From positions 2,915,501 through 2,979,500 of the forward strand of contig OU461276.1 of the NCBI GenBank assembly GCA_911810475.1: a stretch of 64,000 nt of DNA, given 5' to 3'. Made by a program: the position numbers and the translations under genes. Source of the DNA: Candidatus Celerinatantimonas neptuna. Its GTDB lineage: Bacteria; Pseudomonadota; Gammaproteobacteria; Enterobacterales; Celerinatantimonadaceae. The stretch's first letter is position 1. The number at the start of each line of letters is the position of its first letter. The notes beneath the pieces were generated by a model. The model ran no database searches. It saw only the letters and a list, made by a program, of their open reading frames with translations, and had not been told where the DNA came from. Below are positions 54,128 through 62,251 of this stretch, one piece after another.

Positions 54128-54844
54128 ATGGATTGCCAAAACGCAAAAGTTAAATTAGCCCAGAGATTTATGGATCATGTCTGGCAAGAAAAAGCATATC
54201 GTGAAACACAAGATTTTTTGACACCTCAATTAATTATTAAATCACCTGTGAGAGAAAGTGTTGGTTCGGAGCATCTGTCAGATACGTTCGATATTTGGTT
54301 CAGAGCTTTTCCAGAGTTAATTTATCGCCAGAGAGAGGTATGTGTCTGCGGAAATTGGGTATCTATCGACTGGTTCGTTGAAGGTGATCATCTTGGTGAG
54401 TTCTTTGGCATTTCAGCAACAGGTCGAAGAATTCAGTATTCTGGAACGACAAGCTTATTGTTATTTGATAATCGAATTCATTCATACAGGGCTACGGTAT
54501 CGATTTCTCCCCTTATTGCGCAAATTTCACCTAATACTGAAATAGAGATTCATCGTATCCGTCAGGATATGTTTGCTCAGTTTAATCGGATTATCGGTGT
54601 AAATTTGAGCCAGCGTCAAATTGAATGTTTAGCGCTGTCTAGCCTTAGTCATAACCAAAAGATGATTTCAGAGAAAATGGGTATACGATATACAACATTC
54701 AGAACGCATCTGGAAAGGGCGCTGCAGGCATTGGGGTTATCATCGGCGAAGGATATTTTTGACTGGTCATTGTCCAAGCATGTTCTGGAGTTGTTGATTC
54801 ATATAGGTATGAATCAGATGAGCTGTTTTTATCAGTTACGTTAA
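54128..54844 (+). CDS. LuxR-type regulator with a SnoaL-like N-terminal domain
   Basis: A 238-residue protein. Its first part (about 1-130) resembles the SnoaL-like cone fold used by polyketide cyclases and related binding proteins: VWQEKAYRETQDFLTPQLII, WFRAFPELIYRQREVCVCG and the typical ISATGRRIQYSGTTSLLLF. The C-terminal part (about 160-220) is a LuxR HTH: NLSQRQIECLALSSLSHNQK then KMGIRYTTFRTHLERALQAL. The fusion suggests a small-molecule-binding sensor controlling transcription. Ligand and targets are unknown. It stands alone between guaA and an unrelated orphan gene. Confidence 0.7.
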   Translation: MDCQNAKVKLAQRFMDHVWQEKAYRETQDFLTPQLIIKSPVRESVGSEHLSDTFDIWFRAFPELIYRQREVCVCGNWVSIDWFVEGDHLGEFFGISATGRRIQYSGTTSLLLFDNRIHSYRATVSISPLIAQISPNTEIEIHRIRQDMFAQFNRIIGVNLSQRQIECLALSSLSHNQKMISEKMGIRYTTFRTHLERALQALGLSSAKDIFDWSLSKHVLELLIHIGMNQMSCFYQLR

Positions 54845-55201
54845 GAGCAGGTATAAGCCCTCGAATGAAGTCCTTCGGTTTTGATTAAAAGTCTCAAGTG
54901 AGGATTTTAGTTGAAGCTATTTAACTTGCTGGATTCATTGACGTATCTCGTATTATAGCATTCTTTTCTAAATGGATTTTTTATGGTTGTTTAAGTTGTC
55001 TGCTAACCACATTTTTTTAGAGAGATTCAATTTTTCGGCATCCTTTTTTGTGATCTGAGTCACAAAATTTAATCTACAAATCATGATTGTCATCACTTTA
55101 TAACGACACCTTTTTGATAAAACCATATAATAGCTATTAATGATTAAGATAATAAATGCGTTGATATTTATTGCGCAATTAAATGACCATAAGGTTGTAA
55201 G
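54845..55201. other. Intergenic region upstream of the small orphan gene
   Basis: About 360 nt, very AT-rich, no gene seen. It contains an isolated GTGATCTGAGTCACAAAA segment (near 55050). This holds an inverted repeat GTGA-N6-TCAC of the CRP/FNR-site type about 150 nt before the next start. Nothing else was recognised. Confidence 0.4.
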
Positions 55202-55420
55202 ATGAAAAATGATCTCGAAAGTCAGTCATCTACAAATAAATTGCAATTATCTTGTGATGGTGTTGGCCAACAACCATTAGCTTATTTTCTAGCCGATTTG
55301 TATGAAAACTTTAATCAGATGGTGAAAGAAGGTAGAACACCCAAGGTTGAAGTTGAACTATTTGGTGCTGTGTTGACAATTCAAATGGAACGGTTTGGTG
55401 AGCAACAATTTATAGGATAA
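55202..55420 (+). CDS. Small hypothetical protein (72 aa)
   Basis: I do not recognise this protein. It is 72 residues, hydrophilic, with no signal peptide or membrane segment. It has a Ser/Gln-rich N-terminus, then LAYFLADLYENFNQMVKEGR, likely helical, and a beta-like end VEVELFGAVLTIQMERFG. An AAGG element lies about 8 nt before the ATG, and a CRP/FNR-like half-palindrome lies upstream. It could be a real small regulator or adaptor gene. The call rests on plausible composition and the ribosome-binding site only. Confidence 0.45.
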   Translation: MKNDLESQSSTNKLQLSCDGVGQQPLAYFLADLYENFNQMVKEGRTPKVEVELFGAVLTIQMERFGEQQFIG

Positions 55421-55478
55421 CAGTGCTGATTTGTTCTTATTTAGATTAAGTTTTTATAAAACAGTCATTCATATTATT

Positions 55479-55655
55479 AGGGCGTGTTGGTGTTTGGCTG
55501 TCGAATTTTGTTCAAATGAAACGCGTTTCAATGAATCCAAAGGGCCGCGTTTGCTGTTCATTTATTCTACGTTAGGTCTTGATTGTGGCGATGACGGCAC
55601 GGCACAGAACCTGCCTTGCCTAAATAAACAGCAAAAAGCTGCAAAAAACATCATT
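55479..55655 (+). repeat. Dispersed intergenic repeat, long copy
   Basis: Starts AGGGCGTGTTGGTGTTTGGC, continues GAATTTTGTTCAAATGAAAC, and towards its end has TTGCCTAAATAAACAGCAAA. The last block recurs on the opposite strand at 58127-58262. The right terminal repeat seems lost. Short frames over this stretch are not genes. Confidence 0.6.
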
Positions 55656-55805
55656 AAAGATAAACAGCCTCTAGTGATCAAATTTCCGGGGGTAATTTTT
55701 GCAATGGTTTTGACTTCACAAGTCATATGAGCCTGATCAGAAAATTCATTTTTTAAGGCTCTTGCCAGATCATTACAAAAGATAAAATGAATTACTCAAA
55801 TATGA

Positions 55806-55978
55806 GGGGGGTTTACTTAAAAGCGTACATTACACTACGTGAAACTGAGCTTGGAATTGGCAATTATATGGTGTTTTATAATCAGAAGCGTAACTATCAA
55901 GATCTGAATAACCTTACTCTTGATGAATCATACTTCGGTCCGCAAAAATACGCTGCATGGGCTGGATTAACCACTTAA
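55806..55978 (+). pseudogene. C-terminal remnant of an IS3-family transposase (OrfB)
   Basis: The frame reads VYLKAYITLRETELGIGNY, then VFYNQKRNYQDLNNLTLDES and YFG. This is the end of an IS3-family OrfB integrase domain, with the FYN-x-x-R block and a tail normally reading TPDEAYFG. Everything upstream is missing. Relic only. Confidence 0.65.
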
Positions 55979-56520
55979 AGTATTCGCTTATGTGTCCAAC
56001 CATTCCATTGGGGTCCACTTCTGTTTTATAAGACGGACAATCTGTTTCGAGTTCATATGCTTCTTCTGTTTTCCCAATTTATTGCAGATACGACGACTGC
56101 CCATAAAGGGAAAATCCAGATGAATTTCATTCATCAGACGTCGAAGTTCAAACGCTTCACCAGATATCCCTATCGGCCGCTATTAGGCTGTTGATCGTGC
56201 AACATTGAGCAACTTGCATAGTTGCTTAATCGGCAAGGGATCAATTTTGTTCAGCGCCTCCTTGCGCTGTGCCCGGTCTAACGTCCGGGCACTTTGGCTG
56301 AAAAATCATTTCCATGGTTAACTGACTGATTTTTGGGTGAAGCTTATATTGCTGCGTTAACTCAGTGATCGTTTTATCGCCTTTTGCAGCAGCAAGAGTC
56401 ACCTTTGCTTTAAATTCAGGTGAGTGATTTCTACGCTCTCTGGTCAGAATCTGTTCCAGCATGATTGGTTATTATTTAAATAGATTAGTCACTTAAAGTC
56501 GTGTCCGAAATTTGGGGACC
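55979..56520 (-). pseudogene. IS3-family OrfA/OrfB remnant
   Basis: On the minus strand from the ATG at 56462, an OrfA reads MLEQILTRERRNHSPEFKAK then GDKTITELTQQYKLHP and goes out of frame. An OrfB start follows as ALNKIDPLPIKQLCKLLNVA then GISGEAFELRRLMNEIHLDF and PFMGSRRICNKLGKQ, with stops in between. A terminal end with GTCCCCAAATTTCGGACA on the minus strand lies at about 56501-56520. The element has lost most of OrfB. Confidence 0.7.
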
Positions 56521-56768
56521 CGTTATGGCTTGTCATAGTATCTGGTGCCATGGATCAGACATTTAATCTTCGTATGGTTGTTTCCCCCCTTTGAGTCTTG
56601 GGGCCAGATTAGTGGTTGTAGAAGAAAATTGATTGAATAATATCGACATATTGCAATTTGGTTAGTTTTTAACCTTTCTATAACAAATGTCGTCTATACT
56701 AAATTGAGTTAGATCAAAAATAGCGATATCACATTGTGTGAGGCAGCACTTGGCACCGGGAGGTTAGT

Positions 56769-57380
56769 ATGATTAATCACGTATGGGGTTTACTCTACAG
56801 TCCAGAGCGAGAATGGCGTGAAATAAGTTCCGAGCATGAAACGGTGAGTCATTTGTATACGCATCATGTGTTGTGGTTGGCTCTTGTCCCTGTTATTTGT
56901 TCTTTTATCGGAACGACCCTGTTTGGTTGGTCTTTTGGCGGAGAGACTGTATATCAGGTGTCTTTGATGAATGGCGTCGTACTGGGGATAGTTTTCTATG
57001 CATTGATTTTATTTGCAGTGGGAATTGTCGGAAGTTTAATCCACTGGCGGGCACGGCATATTCCAAATCGCCCCAGGTTACATGAATGCATTGTCTTCGC
57101 AGGATATATTGCAACACCGCTGTTTTTGAGCGGGATTTTTGCATTATACCCTATATTTTGGTTGTGTCTGTTGGCGATGATTGCTGGCATTATCTATACA
57201 GGGTATTTGCTCTATAAAGGAACACCGAGTTTTCTGGGGATCAGCCACAAAGAGGGATTTATCCTTTCCGGAACGACTTTGGGAATCGGTGTTTTAGTCC
57301 TTGAAGCATTGTTGGCACTTGTTGTTATTTTGTGGAGTATGGGCTCTGAAGAAGGGATTGTCTGGAAGATGTTTATGTAG
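56769..57380 (+). CDS. Yip1-family inner-membrane protein
   Basis: A 203-residue membrane protein of the Yip1/YohC type. It opens with the family signature INHVWGLLYSPEREWREI and then has five hydrophobic segments (about 33-53, 65-92, 108-125, 128-150 and 165-190). Function unknown; bacterial members are inner-membrane proteins of unclear role. Its stop codon directly abuts a repeat element (57381-57506), which may supply its 3' end. The ATG has a GGGAGG site upstream. Confidence 0.8.
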   Translation: MINHVWGLLYSPEREWREISSEHETVSHLYTHHVLWLALVPVICSFIGTTLFGWSFGGETVYQVSLMNGVVLGIVFYALILFAVGIVGSLIHWRARHIPNRPRLHECIVFAGYIATPLFLSGIFALYPIFWLCLLAMIAGIIYTGYLLYKGTPSFLGISHKEGFILSGTTLGIGVLVLEALLALVVILWSMGSEEGIVWKMFM

Positions 57381-57506
57381 CCAGGGTATGTTGGTGTTTG
57401 GCGATGTTTTTTGTAGCCGGTTTCTTTAGGATACTAAGCTGCACAGCACGCGCCGCGCCCAGAAAGCGTTTCATTTGAACTTAATTCAACAGTCAAAACG
57501 CCCTGG
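57381..57506 (-). repeat. Dispersed intergenic repeat, complete copy with inverted ends
   Basis: About 126 bp, bounded by CCAGGGTATGTTGGTGTTTG at the left and, read on the minus strand, CCAGGGCGTTTTGACTGTTG at the right, so both termini are visible and inverted. On the minus strand the interior follows the order of the 30331 and 38005 copies: GTTCAAATGAAACGC, CTGGGCGCGG, CAGCTTAGTATCC. It is a MITE-like unit. Confidence 0.65.
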
Positions 57507-57555
57507 TTCAACAGACGAAGAGTGATAAAGTTAAGTGTGTATAATGAGTTGATTT

Positions 57556-57580
57556 AAAGCGGCTGCTTGCCGCTTTATTT
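57556..57580 (-). terminator. Terminator after nifF
   Basis: AAAGCGGC (57556-57563) pairs with GCCGCTTT (57569-57576) around a 5-nt loop. On the minus strand TTTAAAT follows, on the plus strand ATTTTTAT, so it can work in both directions. It directly abuts the nifF stop. Confidence 0.65.
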
Positions 57581-58114
57581 TTATGCCAGTTCCTGTTTGA
57601 TTTGGCTAACCCATTGATCAATTCTGCCCGGTGTCTGATCAGATTGATTATCCTGATCTAAGACGAGTCCGACGAATTGATCTCCGTCGAGTGCTGTTGA
57701 GCTGTCAAAGTTATAGCCATCATTTGGCCAGCGTCCTATCATAGTTGCTCCCATATCGGCAAAAATATCATAGAGTTCGCCTAAAGCATCGACGAATTCA
57801 TCGCTATATCCAAGTTGGTCTCCCAGTCCGAATAAAGCGATCTTTTTACCGCTAAAATCTGCATCTTCTAAGGTTTCGACAAACTCAGCCCAACTGGGAG
57901 ATTCACACTGGGTTTCAAGTCCGGGGAGTTCTCCTTCACCTAAGGTGGGGGTTCCCAGTATCAATGCATCATAGGTCAGTAGATCATCAACACTGACCCG
58001 GTTGATGTTCAGTGGCTTAGCGACATCATCATCAGCCATGGCTTTGTGGATCCATTTGGCTACTTTTCGTGTATTCCCTGTATCTGTTCCGAAAAAAATT
58101 CCTACTTTGGTCAT
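57581..58114 (-). CDS. nifF: Flavodoxin NifF
   Basis: NifF is a long-chain flavodoxin that donates electrons to nitrogenase Fe protein. The 177-residue product has the FMN phosphate loop GIFFGTDTGNTRKVAK, the 50s loop LGTPTLGEGELPG, and the 90s-loop/long-chain region FGLGDQLGYSDEFVDALGEL. The C-terminal block VGLVLDQDNQSDQT closely resembles the end of Klebsiella NifF. It lies at the end of the minus-strand rnf cluster, with a repeat element between it and rnfH. A constitutive flavodoxin cannot be fully excluded, but the neighbourhood supports NifF. Confidence 0.88.
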   Translation of the reverse strand: MTKVGIFFGTDTGNTRKVAKWIHKAMADDDVAKPLNINRVSVDDLLTYDALILGTPTLGEGELPGLETQCESPSWAEFVETLEDADFSGKKIALFGLGDQLGYSDEFVDALGELYDIFADMGATMIGRWPNDGYNFDSSTALDGDQFVGLVLDQDNQSDQTPGRIDQWVSQIKQELA

Positions 58115-58126
58115 TCAATACTCCTT

Positions 58127-58262
58127 AGGGCGTGTTGACGTTTGGTGGTATTTCTTGCAACTTTTTGCTGTTTATTTAGGCAAAACAGGCCTTGTCTGGT
58201 GCGCACCGGCACAAATCAGGGCCCTGGCTAGGCAATTTTGCTTTTGGGTTCATTGGAAAAGG
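58127..58262 (-). repeat. Dispersed intergenic repeat between rnfH and nifF
   Basis: At the nifF side it has the terminal repeat AGGGCGTGTTGACGTTTGG (plus strand). On the minus strand its interior contains TTGCCTAAATAAACAGCAAA, matching the 55479-55655 copy. The distal end is truncated near the rnfH stop codon. It leaves only about 12 nt, including the AAGGAG ribosome-binding site, before the nifF ATG. Confidence 0.6.
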
Positions 58263-58266
58263 TCGT

Positions 58267-58533
58267 TTATTCATCGTCATCATCGTCATCTTCGTTGTTT
58301 AAAATCTTTTCAAGAGGCCGGTAAATTTCGACCCGATCACCAGGTTTAACCGCTTGGTTTGGGGAACAGATTTTTCCGAAAATACCCACTTTGCATCGAT
58401 TTAAATCCAGTTCGGGAAATAATTCAGGTAGAGATGATTGTTCAATGGCTTCAGCGACAGAAATTGGTTCATCAACGTCTAACTCGAGCCACTGACCGAT
58501 GCAGCCTGCCGCATGCGCAACAGAAATTTTCAT
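58267..58533 (-). CDS. rnfH: RnfH family protein
   Basis: An 88-residue protein of the RnfH (UPF0125) family, a beta-grasp ubiquitin-like fold. It often ends rnf operons, but its biochemical role is unclear. It shows the family pattern ISVAEAIEQSSL, LDLNRCKVGIFGKIC, and VKPGDRVEIYRPL. The C-terminus is a short, very acidic tail (NNEDDDDDDE). Its ATG overlaps the rnfE stop by 4 nt. Confidence 0.88.
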   Translation of the reverse strand: MKISVAHAAGCIGQWLELDVDEPISVAEAIEQSSLPELFPELDLNRCKVGIFGKICSPNQAVKPGDRVEIYRPLEKILNNEDDDDDDE

Positions 58534-59213
58534 AGGTTTGACTCCATAGGTGAGGTTGAACGAATGGTTTTTCGGATAGAGATGCGCTCAATTAATCGTT
58601 TGGCGACAAGTAGCAATCCGAGAAAAATAAATCCGCCACTGGGGAGTAACGCCGGAATAAATCCCCGATAGTGAGGAAGCACGGTGATTTCAAGCCAGGT
58701 GAAATGGGGGCCAAGTAACAACGATGCGTGACTAAATAATGTTCCCTGGCCAACGATTTCTCTCATTCCTCCCAGTAAGACTAATGCCAGGGTAAATCCC
58801 AGCCCGGTTGCAATGCCATCGATTAGGGACGGAACCGGCTTATTCTTTGCCGCAAAGCTTTCAGCCCGGCCGAAGATGGCGCAGTTGGTGACAATTAATG
58901 GAATAAATAACCCCAGAATTTTGTGTAGGTCATGGACATAGGCATTCATGGCCTGATCAACGATGGTGACGAGGGCTGCAATGATCAGTGTAAATACCGG
59001 AATACGAACCTGAGGGGTGACCCAGTGACGAATGAGTGAAATGACCAGGTTCGACAATGTGATAACAACCAGTGTTGCAAGTCCCATCCCCAGGCCATTG
59101 GTGGCTGAGCCGGTGACTGCTAATGTCGGGCATAGCGCCAGGGTCTGTTGCAAAACTACATTGTTAGGCCAAATCCCTTCATATAATTGTTTCCATATCG
59201 ACTTATCGGACAT
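58530..59213 (-). CDS. rnfE: Rnf electron transport complex subunit RnfE
   Basis: RnfE is one of the integral membrane subunits of the ion-pumping NADH:ferredoxin oxidoreductase. The 227-residue product has about six helices and the family motifs LCPTLAVTGSATNGLGMGLA and LIVTNCAIFGRAESFA, the latter with a conserved cysteine thought to bind an iron-sulfur centre together with RnfA. It overlaps rnfG by 11 nt and rnfH by 4 nt. Confidence 0.95.
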   Translation of the reverse strand: MSDKSIWKQLYEGIWPNNVVLQQTLALCPTLAVTGSATNGLGMGLATLVVITLSNLVISLIRHWVTPQVRIPVFTLIIAALVTIVDQAMNAYVHDLHKILGLFIPLIVTNCAIFGRAESFAAKNKPVPSLIDGIATGLGFTLALVLLGGMREIVGQGTLFSHASLLLGPHFTWLEITVLPHYRGFIPALLPSGGFIFLGLLLVAKRLIERISIRKTIRSTSPMESNL

Positions 59214-59844
59214 GGTGGTCCTCCTTGGGATTTAATAGTTGATCATGGTAGCGGGCGAACATCTGCAGATTGTTTTTGATCGCTTTGACGACTCCCCGGG
59301 GGGTAATGGTGGCACCGGTAAATTGCGCAAAGTGTCCGCCATCTTTTTGAACTTTCCATTGACCAAGCGGGGGATTGTGAAGTGAAAGTCCTTTAAATTG
59401 TAAAATCCATGGGCTCTTGTCGGCTTCGATTTTATCGCCTAATCCGGGTGTTTCATGGTGACTGAGTACTCGAACGCCGGTGAGAATGCCATGTGTATCG
59501 ATTGCAATCAGCAGATGGATAGCACCTGAGTAACCTTGCGCAGTTGCTTTTAGAATCACCGCACTGGGTAAGCCTGTCTTTGTTGCCAGAAAATAATGGA
59601 TGGTCTGGCCATTTTTCAGATGAAGGTGGTAAAGATACTTGCTCGGATCGTTATCATAGTAAGACTTCGGCAAAACCTGATTGATTTTTGCCTGTTGATC
59701 GAGGTGCATCTGAACGGCAATTTTCGGATCTAAAAACTGATTGGATAACATCACCAGCAGTGCGACAGCCATTGCAAATGATGCCAGTGTTAACGCATGG
59801 GTTCGCGGTGGTCGAATCGATGACGTGGTTGATGATGGATTCAT
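59203..59844 (-). CDS. rnfG: Rnf electron transport complex subunit RnfG
   Basis: RnfG is a membrane-anchored periplasmic flavoprotein with covalently bound FMN. The 213-residue product has an N-terminal membrane segment (LTLASFAMAVALLVMLSNQF), the motif SHHETPGLGDKIE near residue 115, and the flavinylation motif TGATITPRGVV near residue 176, whose last Thr accepts FMN. The start overlaps the rnfD end by 4 nt. Confidence 0.95.
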   Translation of the reverse strand: MNPSSTTSSIRPPRTHALTLASFAMAVALLVMLSNQFLDPKIAVQMHLDQQAKINQVLPKSYYDNDPSKYLYHLHLKNGQTIHYFLATKTGLPSAVILKATAQGYSGAIHLLIAIDTHGILTGVRVLSHHETPGLGDKIEADKSPWILQFKGLSLHNPPLGQWKVQKDGGHFAQFTGATITPRGVVKAIKNNLQMFARYHDQLLNPKEDHHVR

Positions 59845-60800
59845 GAGCGTTTCCTGCGGGGTTGATGTCCATAGATAATCGGACGGGTGTAGTGCTCAAT
59901 CAGTGGATTAACGCCATTGCAGAGCAAAATGGCAAATGCGACGCCTTCGGGAGAGTTACCAAACTGGCGAATAAGCCAGACCAATAATCCAAACAAGGCT
60001 CCATATATCCATTGTCCTTTGGGAGATGATGGGGCTGTGACCGGATCGGTTACGATGAAAAATGCGCCGAAAATTAATGCGCCGCTTGTTAATTCCTGCC
60101 ATGGTGTGAGCTGACCTGCGGTGAACATCCACATCAGTGTTGCCGGGATTAAACACCCTAATAAACTGGATGCGACCAGCGCGAAGCTGATGATTCGGCG
60201 AAACAATAAGTAAATACCGCCAACCGTTAAGGCGATGACGGATGTCTCACCTAAGCTACCTGGAATTGTCCCTTCAATGAGGTGCCATAAGCTGGCCAAG
60301 TGATGAGGCCCTTCTTTTGACAGTGGCGTGGCGGCTGTCATGCTGTCGATGATCAGATGGTGCCAATAACCCGGGTCAGGGACTGGCCAATGGGTCATTT
60401 CAACCGGAAATGCAATCAACAGAACGACCCGCGCAAACATGGCCGGATTGAACAAGTTTTGACCCAGTCCACCATAACACTGTTTGCCCAGTAATATGGC
60501 CAGGGCCCCGCCGATGGCTCCTAACCAAAGCGGTGCATGTGGGGGGAGGCTCATAGCAAGTATGAGTCCGGTGATTAAAGCTGAACCATCTAAAAGGTCA
60601 CCCTGAGTTCGTGGATTTAACCGACAACAGACCCATTCACAAAATAGTGCTGACCCGATACAACTAATGCTCAATAACAGAGCTGGGATCCCAAATAACC
60701 AGATAGCGAAAAGCCATGCAGGTAGTAACGCGATAATGACGGCTCTCATCATTTGTGGGATCCGTATTCCCATGTGAGCAAATGGGGCTTGCTGAATCAT
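59841..60800 (-). CDS. rnfD: Rnf electron transport complex subunit RnfD
   Basis: RnfD is a polytopic subunit carrying covalent FMN. The 319-residue product has multiple helices, the block LGKQCYGGLGQNLFNPAMFA, the flavin region DSMTAATPLS near residue 160, and GAFFIVTDPVTAPSSPKGQ near 250. The flavinylation motif has Ala where many relatives show the Gly of S/T-G-A-T; the accepting Thr is retained. It overlaps rnfC and rnfG by 4 nt each. Confidence 0.95.
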   Translation of the reverse strand: MIQQAPFAHMGIRIPQMMRAVIIALLPAWLFAIWLFGIPALLLSISCIGSALFCEWVCCRLNPRTQGDLLDGSALITGLILAMSLPPHAPLWLGAIGGALAILLGKQCYGGLGQNLFNPAMFARVVLLIAFPVEMTHWPVPDPGYWHHLIIDSMTAATPLSKEGPHHLASLWHLIEGTIPGSLGETSVIALTVGGIYLLFRRIISFALVASSLLGCLIPATLMWMFTAGQLTPWQELTSGALIFGAFFIVTDPVTAPSSPKGQWIYGALFGLLVWLIRQFGNSPEGVAFAILLCNGVNPLIEHYTRPIIYGHQPRRKRS

Positions 60801-62251
60801 GCGATCTCCTTCGATGCTTGTTTATCTGTTTGCCGGCGTTTGGAGCGTTTTGCGGCTTTAGCTGCTTTGGCTGCTTTTTTCGCTTGTTCTTCGTCAGCCA
60901 GACGCTGTTGCCGAAGTGAAGCGGTTTTTCGGGTAAATTCGTTTTTTTCCACAAGATAATGTTGTTTTTTTAATTCGAATTTTCCCCAGTTAAAGCTGGC
61001 TGTTAATGGTAATGAGGCAGGGCAGACATAGGCGCAGGCTCCACAAGAGAGACATTGTCCCAGGCCCAGTTGCTTTGCTTCATCGAATTTTTCATGTTGA
61101 ACCAGAGGAAGTAGATGAAGAGGCTGTAGTTGCATCGGACACACTTGTGCACACCGTCCGCAGCGTAAGCAATCTGAAGGTTCGCTGATGGGAGTTTCTT
61201 CTTCACTGAGTAATAAAATTCCACAGGTTCCTTTAATAATAGGCTGGTGAATTTGGCTGATGGCCCGGCCCATCATCGGTCCGCCTATAACCATCTGGGC
61301 GGGTTTTTCATTGATCCCTCCACATTGACTGATCAAATGTGAAACCGGCGTGCCGATAGGCGCAAGAATGTTTGCCGGACGAGTGAGTGCTCTGCCACTG
61401 AGTGTGACCACCCGATGCGTCATTGGCGCTCCCAGATGCAGGGCTTTAAATACAGCAAGGCAACTGGCGACATTGTGTACTAAAACACCGTAGCTGGCGG
61501 ATCGGGCGTGAGGGGCCAGCTGGATACCGGTGAGAGCTCGGATAAGTTGTTTGGATGACCCCATAGGATAAAGCGCTGGAAGCGGTTTAACGATAATGTT
61601 TTCATCTTCGCTGGCGGCATCGTTCATACTGGCAATGGCTTCAGGTTTGTTTTTCTCGATACCGATAATGGCTTGCCTGGCTTGGGTTACTTTCATTAAT
61701 AACCTGACACCACCGATAATTTGTGATGCGTTTTCTCGCATCAATCGATCATCGCAGGTCATATACGGTTCACATTCACTGCCGTTGATCAACAGGTAGT
61801 TGATTGAATAACGTTCGCAGAGCGCTAATTTGTCGGCTAATGGGAACATGGCCCCGCCCATTCCCACAATGCCTGCTTCGCGAATAGATTGCAGTATATG
61901 TTGACGGTCTAAATTAGTGACTGGTTCCGGTTTTTGATGCGTTGCGGGTGATTGAACCTGTAAAGGTTTGAGTCGAATCGATTGCTCATCAATCGCTATA
62001 ACGGTTGCATCAAGCGGTGCATGGATGGGAGCACTGAAACGGCTATAAGATGCTGCAATGAGCTGACCTGCTGCGACCTGTTCTTTGACCTGAACAACCG
62101 GTTTGGCTAGCGCTCCCGGATGCTGTTTTAACATCAACTGAAGCATTGGTGGTATGACGTTTAATGGTTCTATCGCGCAGTCTCGGGTCAGAGACTTTCC
62201 GTCATCAATGGGGTGGATGCCTCCGACAATTTTTCTGGCAAAATTAAACAT
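60797..62251 (-). CDS. rnfC: Rnf electron transport complex subunit RnfC
   Basis: RnfC is the peripheral NADH-oxidising subunit with FMN and two 4Fe-4S clusters. The 484-residue product has the nucleotide/FMN region GIVGMGGAMFPLADKL near residue 130, INGSECEPYMTCDDRLM, and two ferredoxin motifs, CLRCGRCAQVCPM (near 375) and CLSCGACAYVCPA (near 414). The C-terminal tail is a short A/K-rich coiled coil. This is the compact form, without the long repeat extension of E. coli RsxC. Confidence 0.95.
   Translation of the reverse strand: MFNFARKIVGGIHPIDDGKSLTRDCAIEPLNVIPPMLQLMLKQHPGALAKPVVQVKEQVAAGQLIAASYSRFSAPIHAPLDATVIAIDEQSIRLKPLQVQSPATHQKPEPVTNLDRQHILQSIREAGIVGMGGAMFPLADKLALCERYSINYLLINGSECEPYMTCDDRLMRENASQIIGGVRLLMKVTQARQAIIGIEKNKPEAIASMNDAASEDENIIVKPLPALYPMGSSKQLIRALTGIQLAPHARSASYGVLVHNVASCLAVFKALHLGAPMTHRVVTLSGRALTRPANILAPIGTPVSHLISQCGGINEKPAQMVIGGPMMGRAISQIHQPIIKGTCGILLLSEEETPISEPSDCLRCGRCAQVCPMQLQPLHLLPLVQHEKFDEAKQLGLGQCLSCGACAYVCPASLPLTASFNWGKFELKKQHYLVEKNEFTRKTASLRQQRLADEEQAKKAAKAAKAAKRSKRRQTDKQASKEIA

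Noticed and set aside
55431-55730. A 99-codon frame after the small orphan gene.
   Set aside because: Most of it lies in the dispersed repeat copy at 55479-55655, which is non-coding elsewhere.
54845-57506. A prophage or integrative element around the IS3 debris.
   Set aside because: No integrase, phage structural gene, attachment-site duplication or tRNA target was seen; the region is a collection of IS fragments and single genes.
60753-60959. A plus-strand 68-codon frame opposite the end of rnfC.
   Set aside because: It is antisense to the A/K-rich tail of RnfC and the start of rnfD; no independent support.
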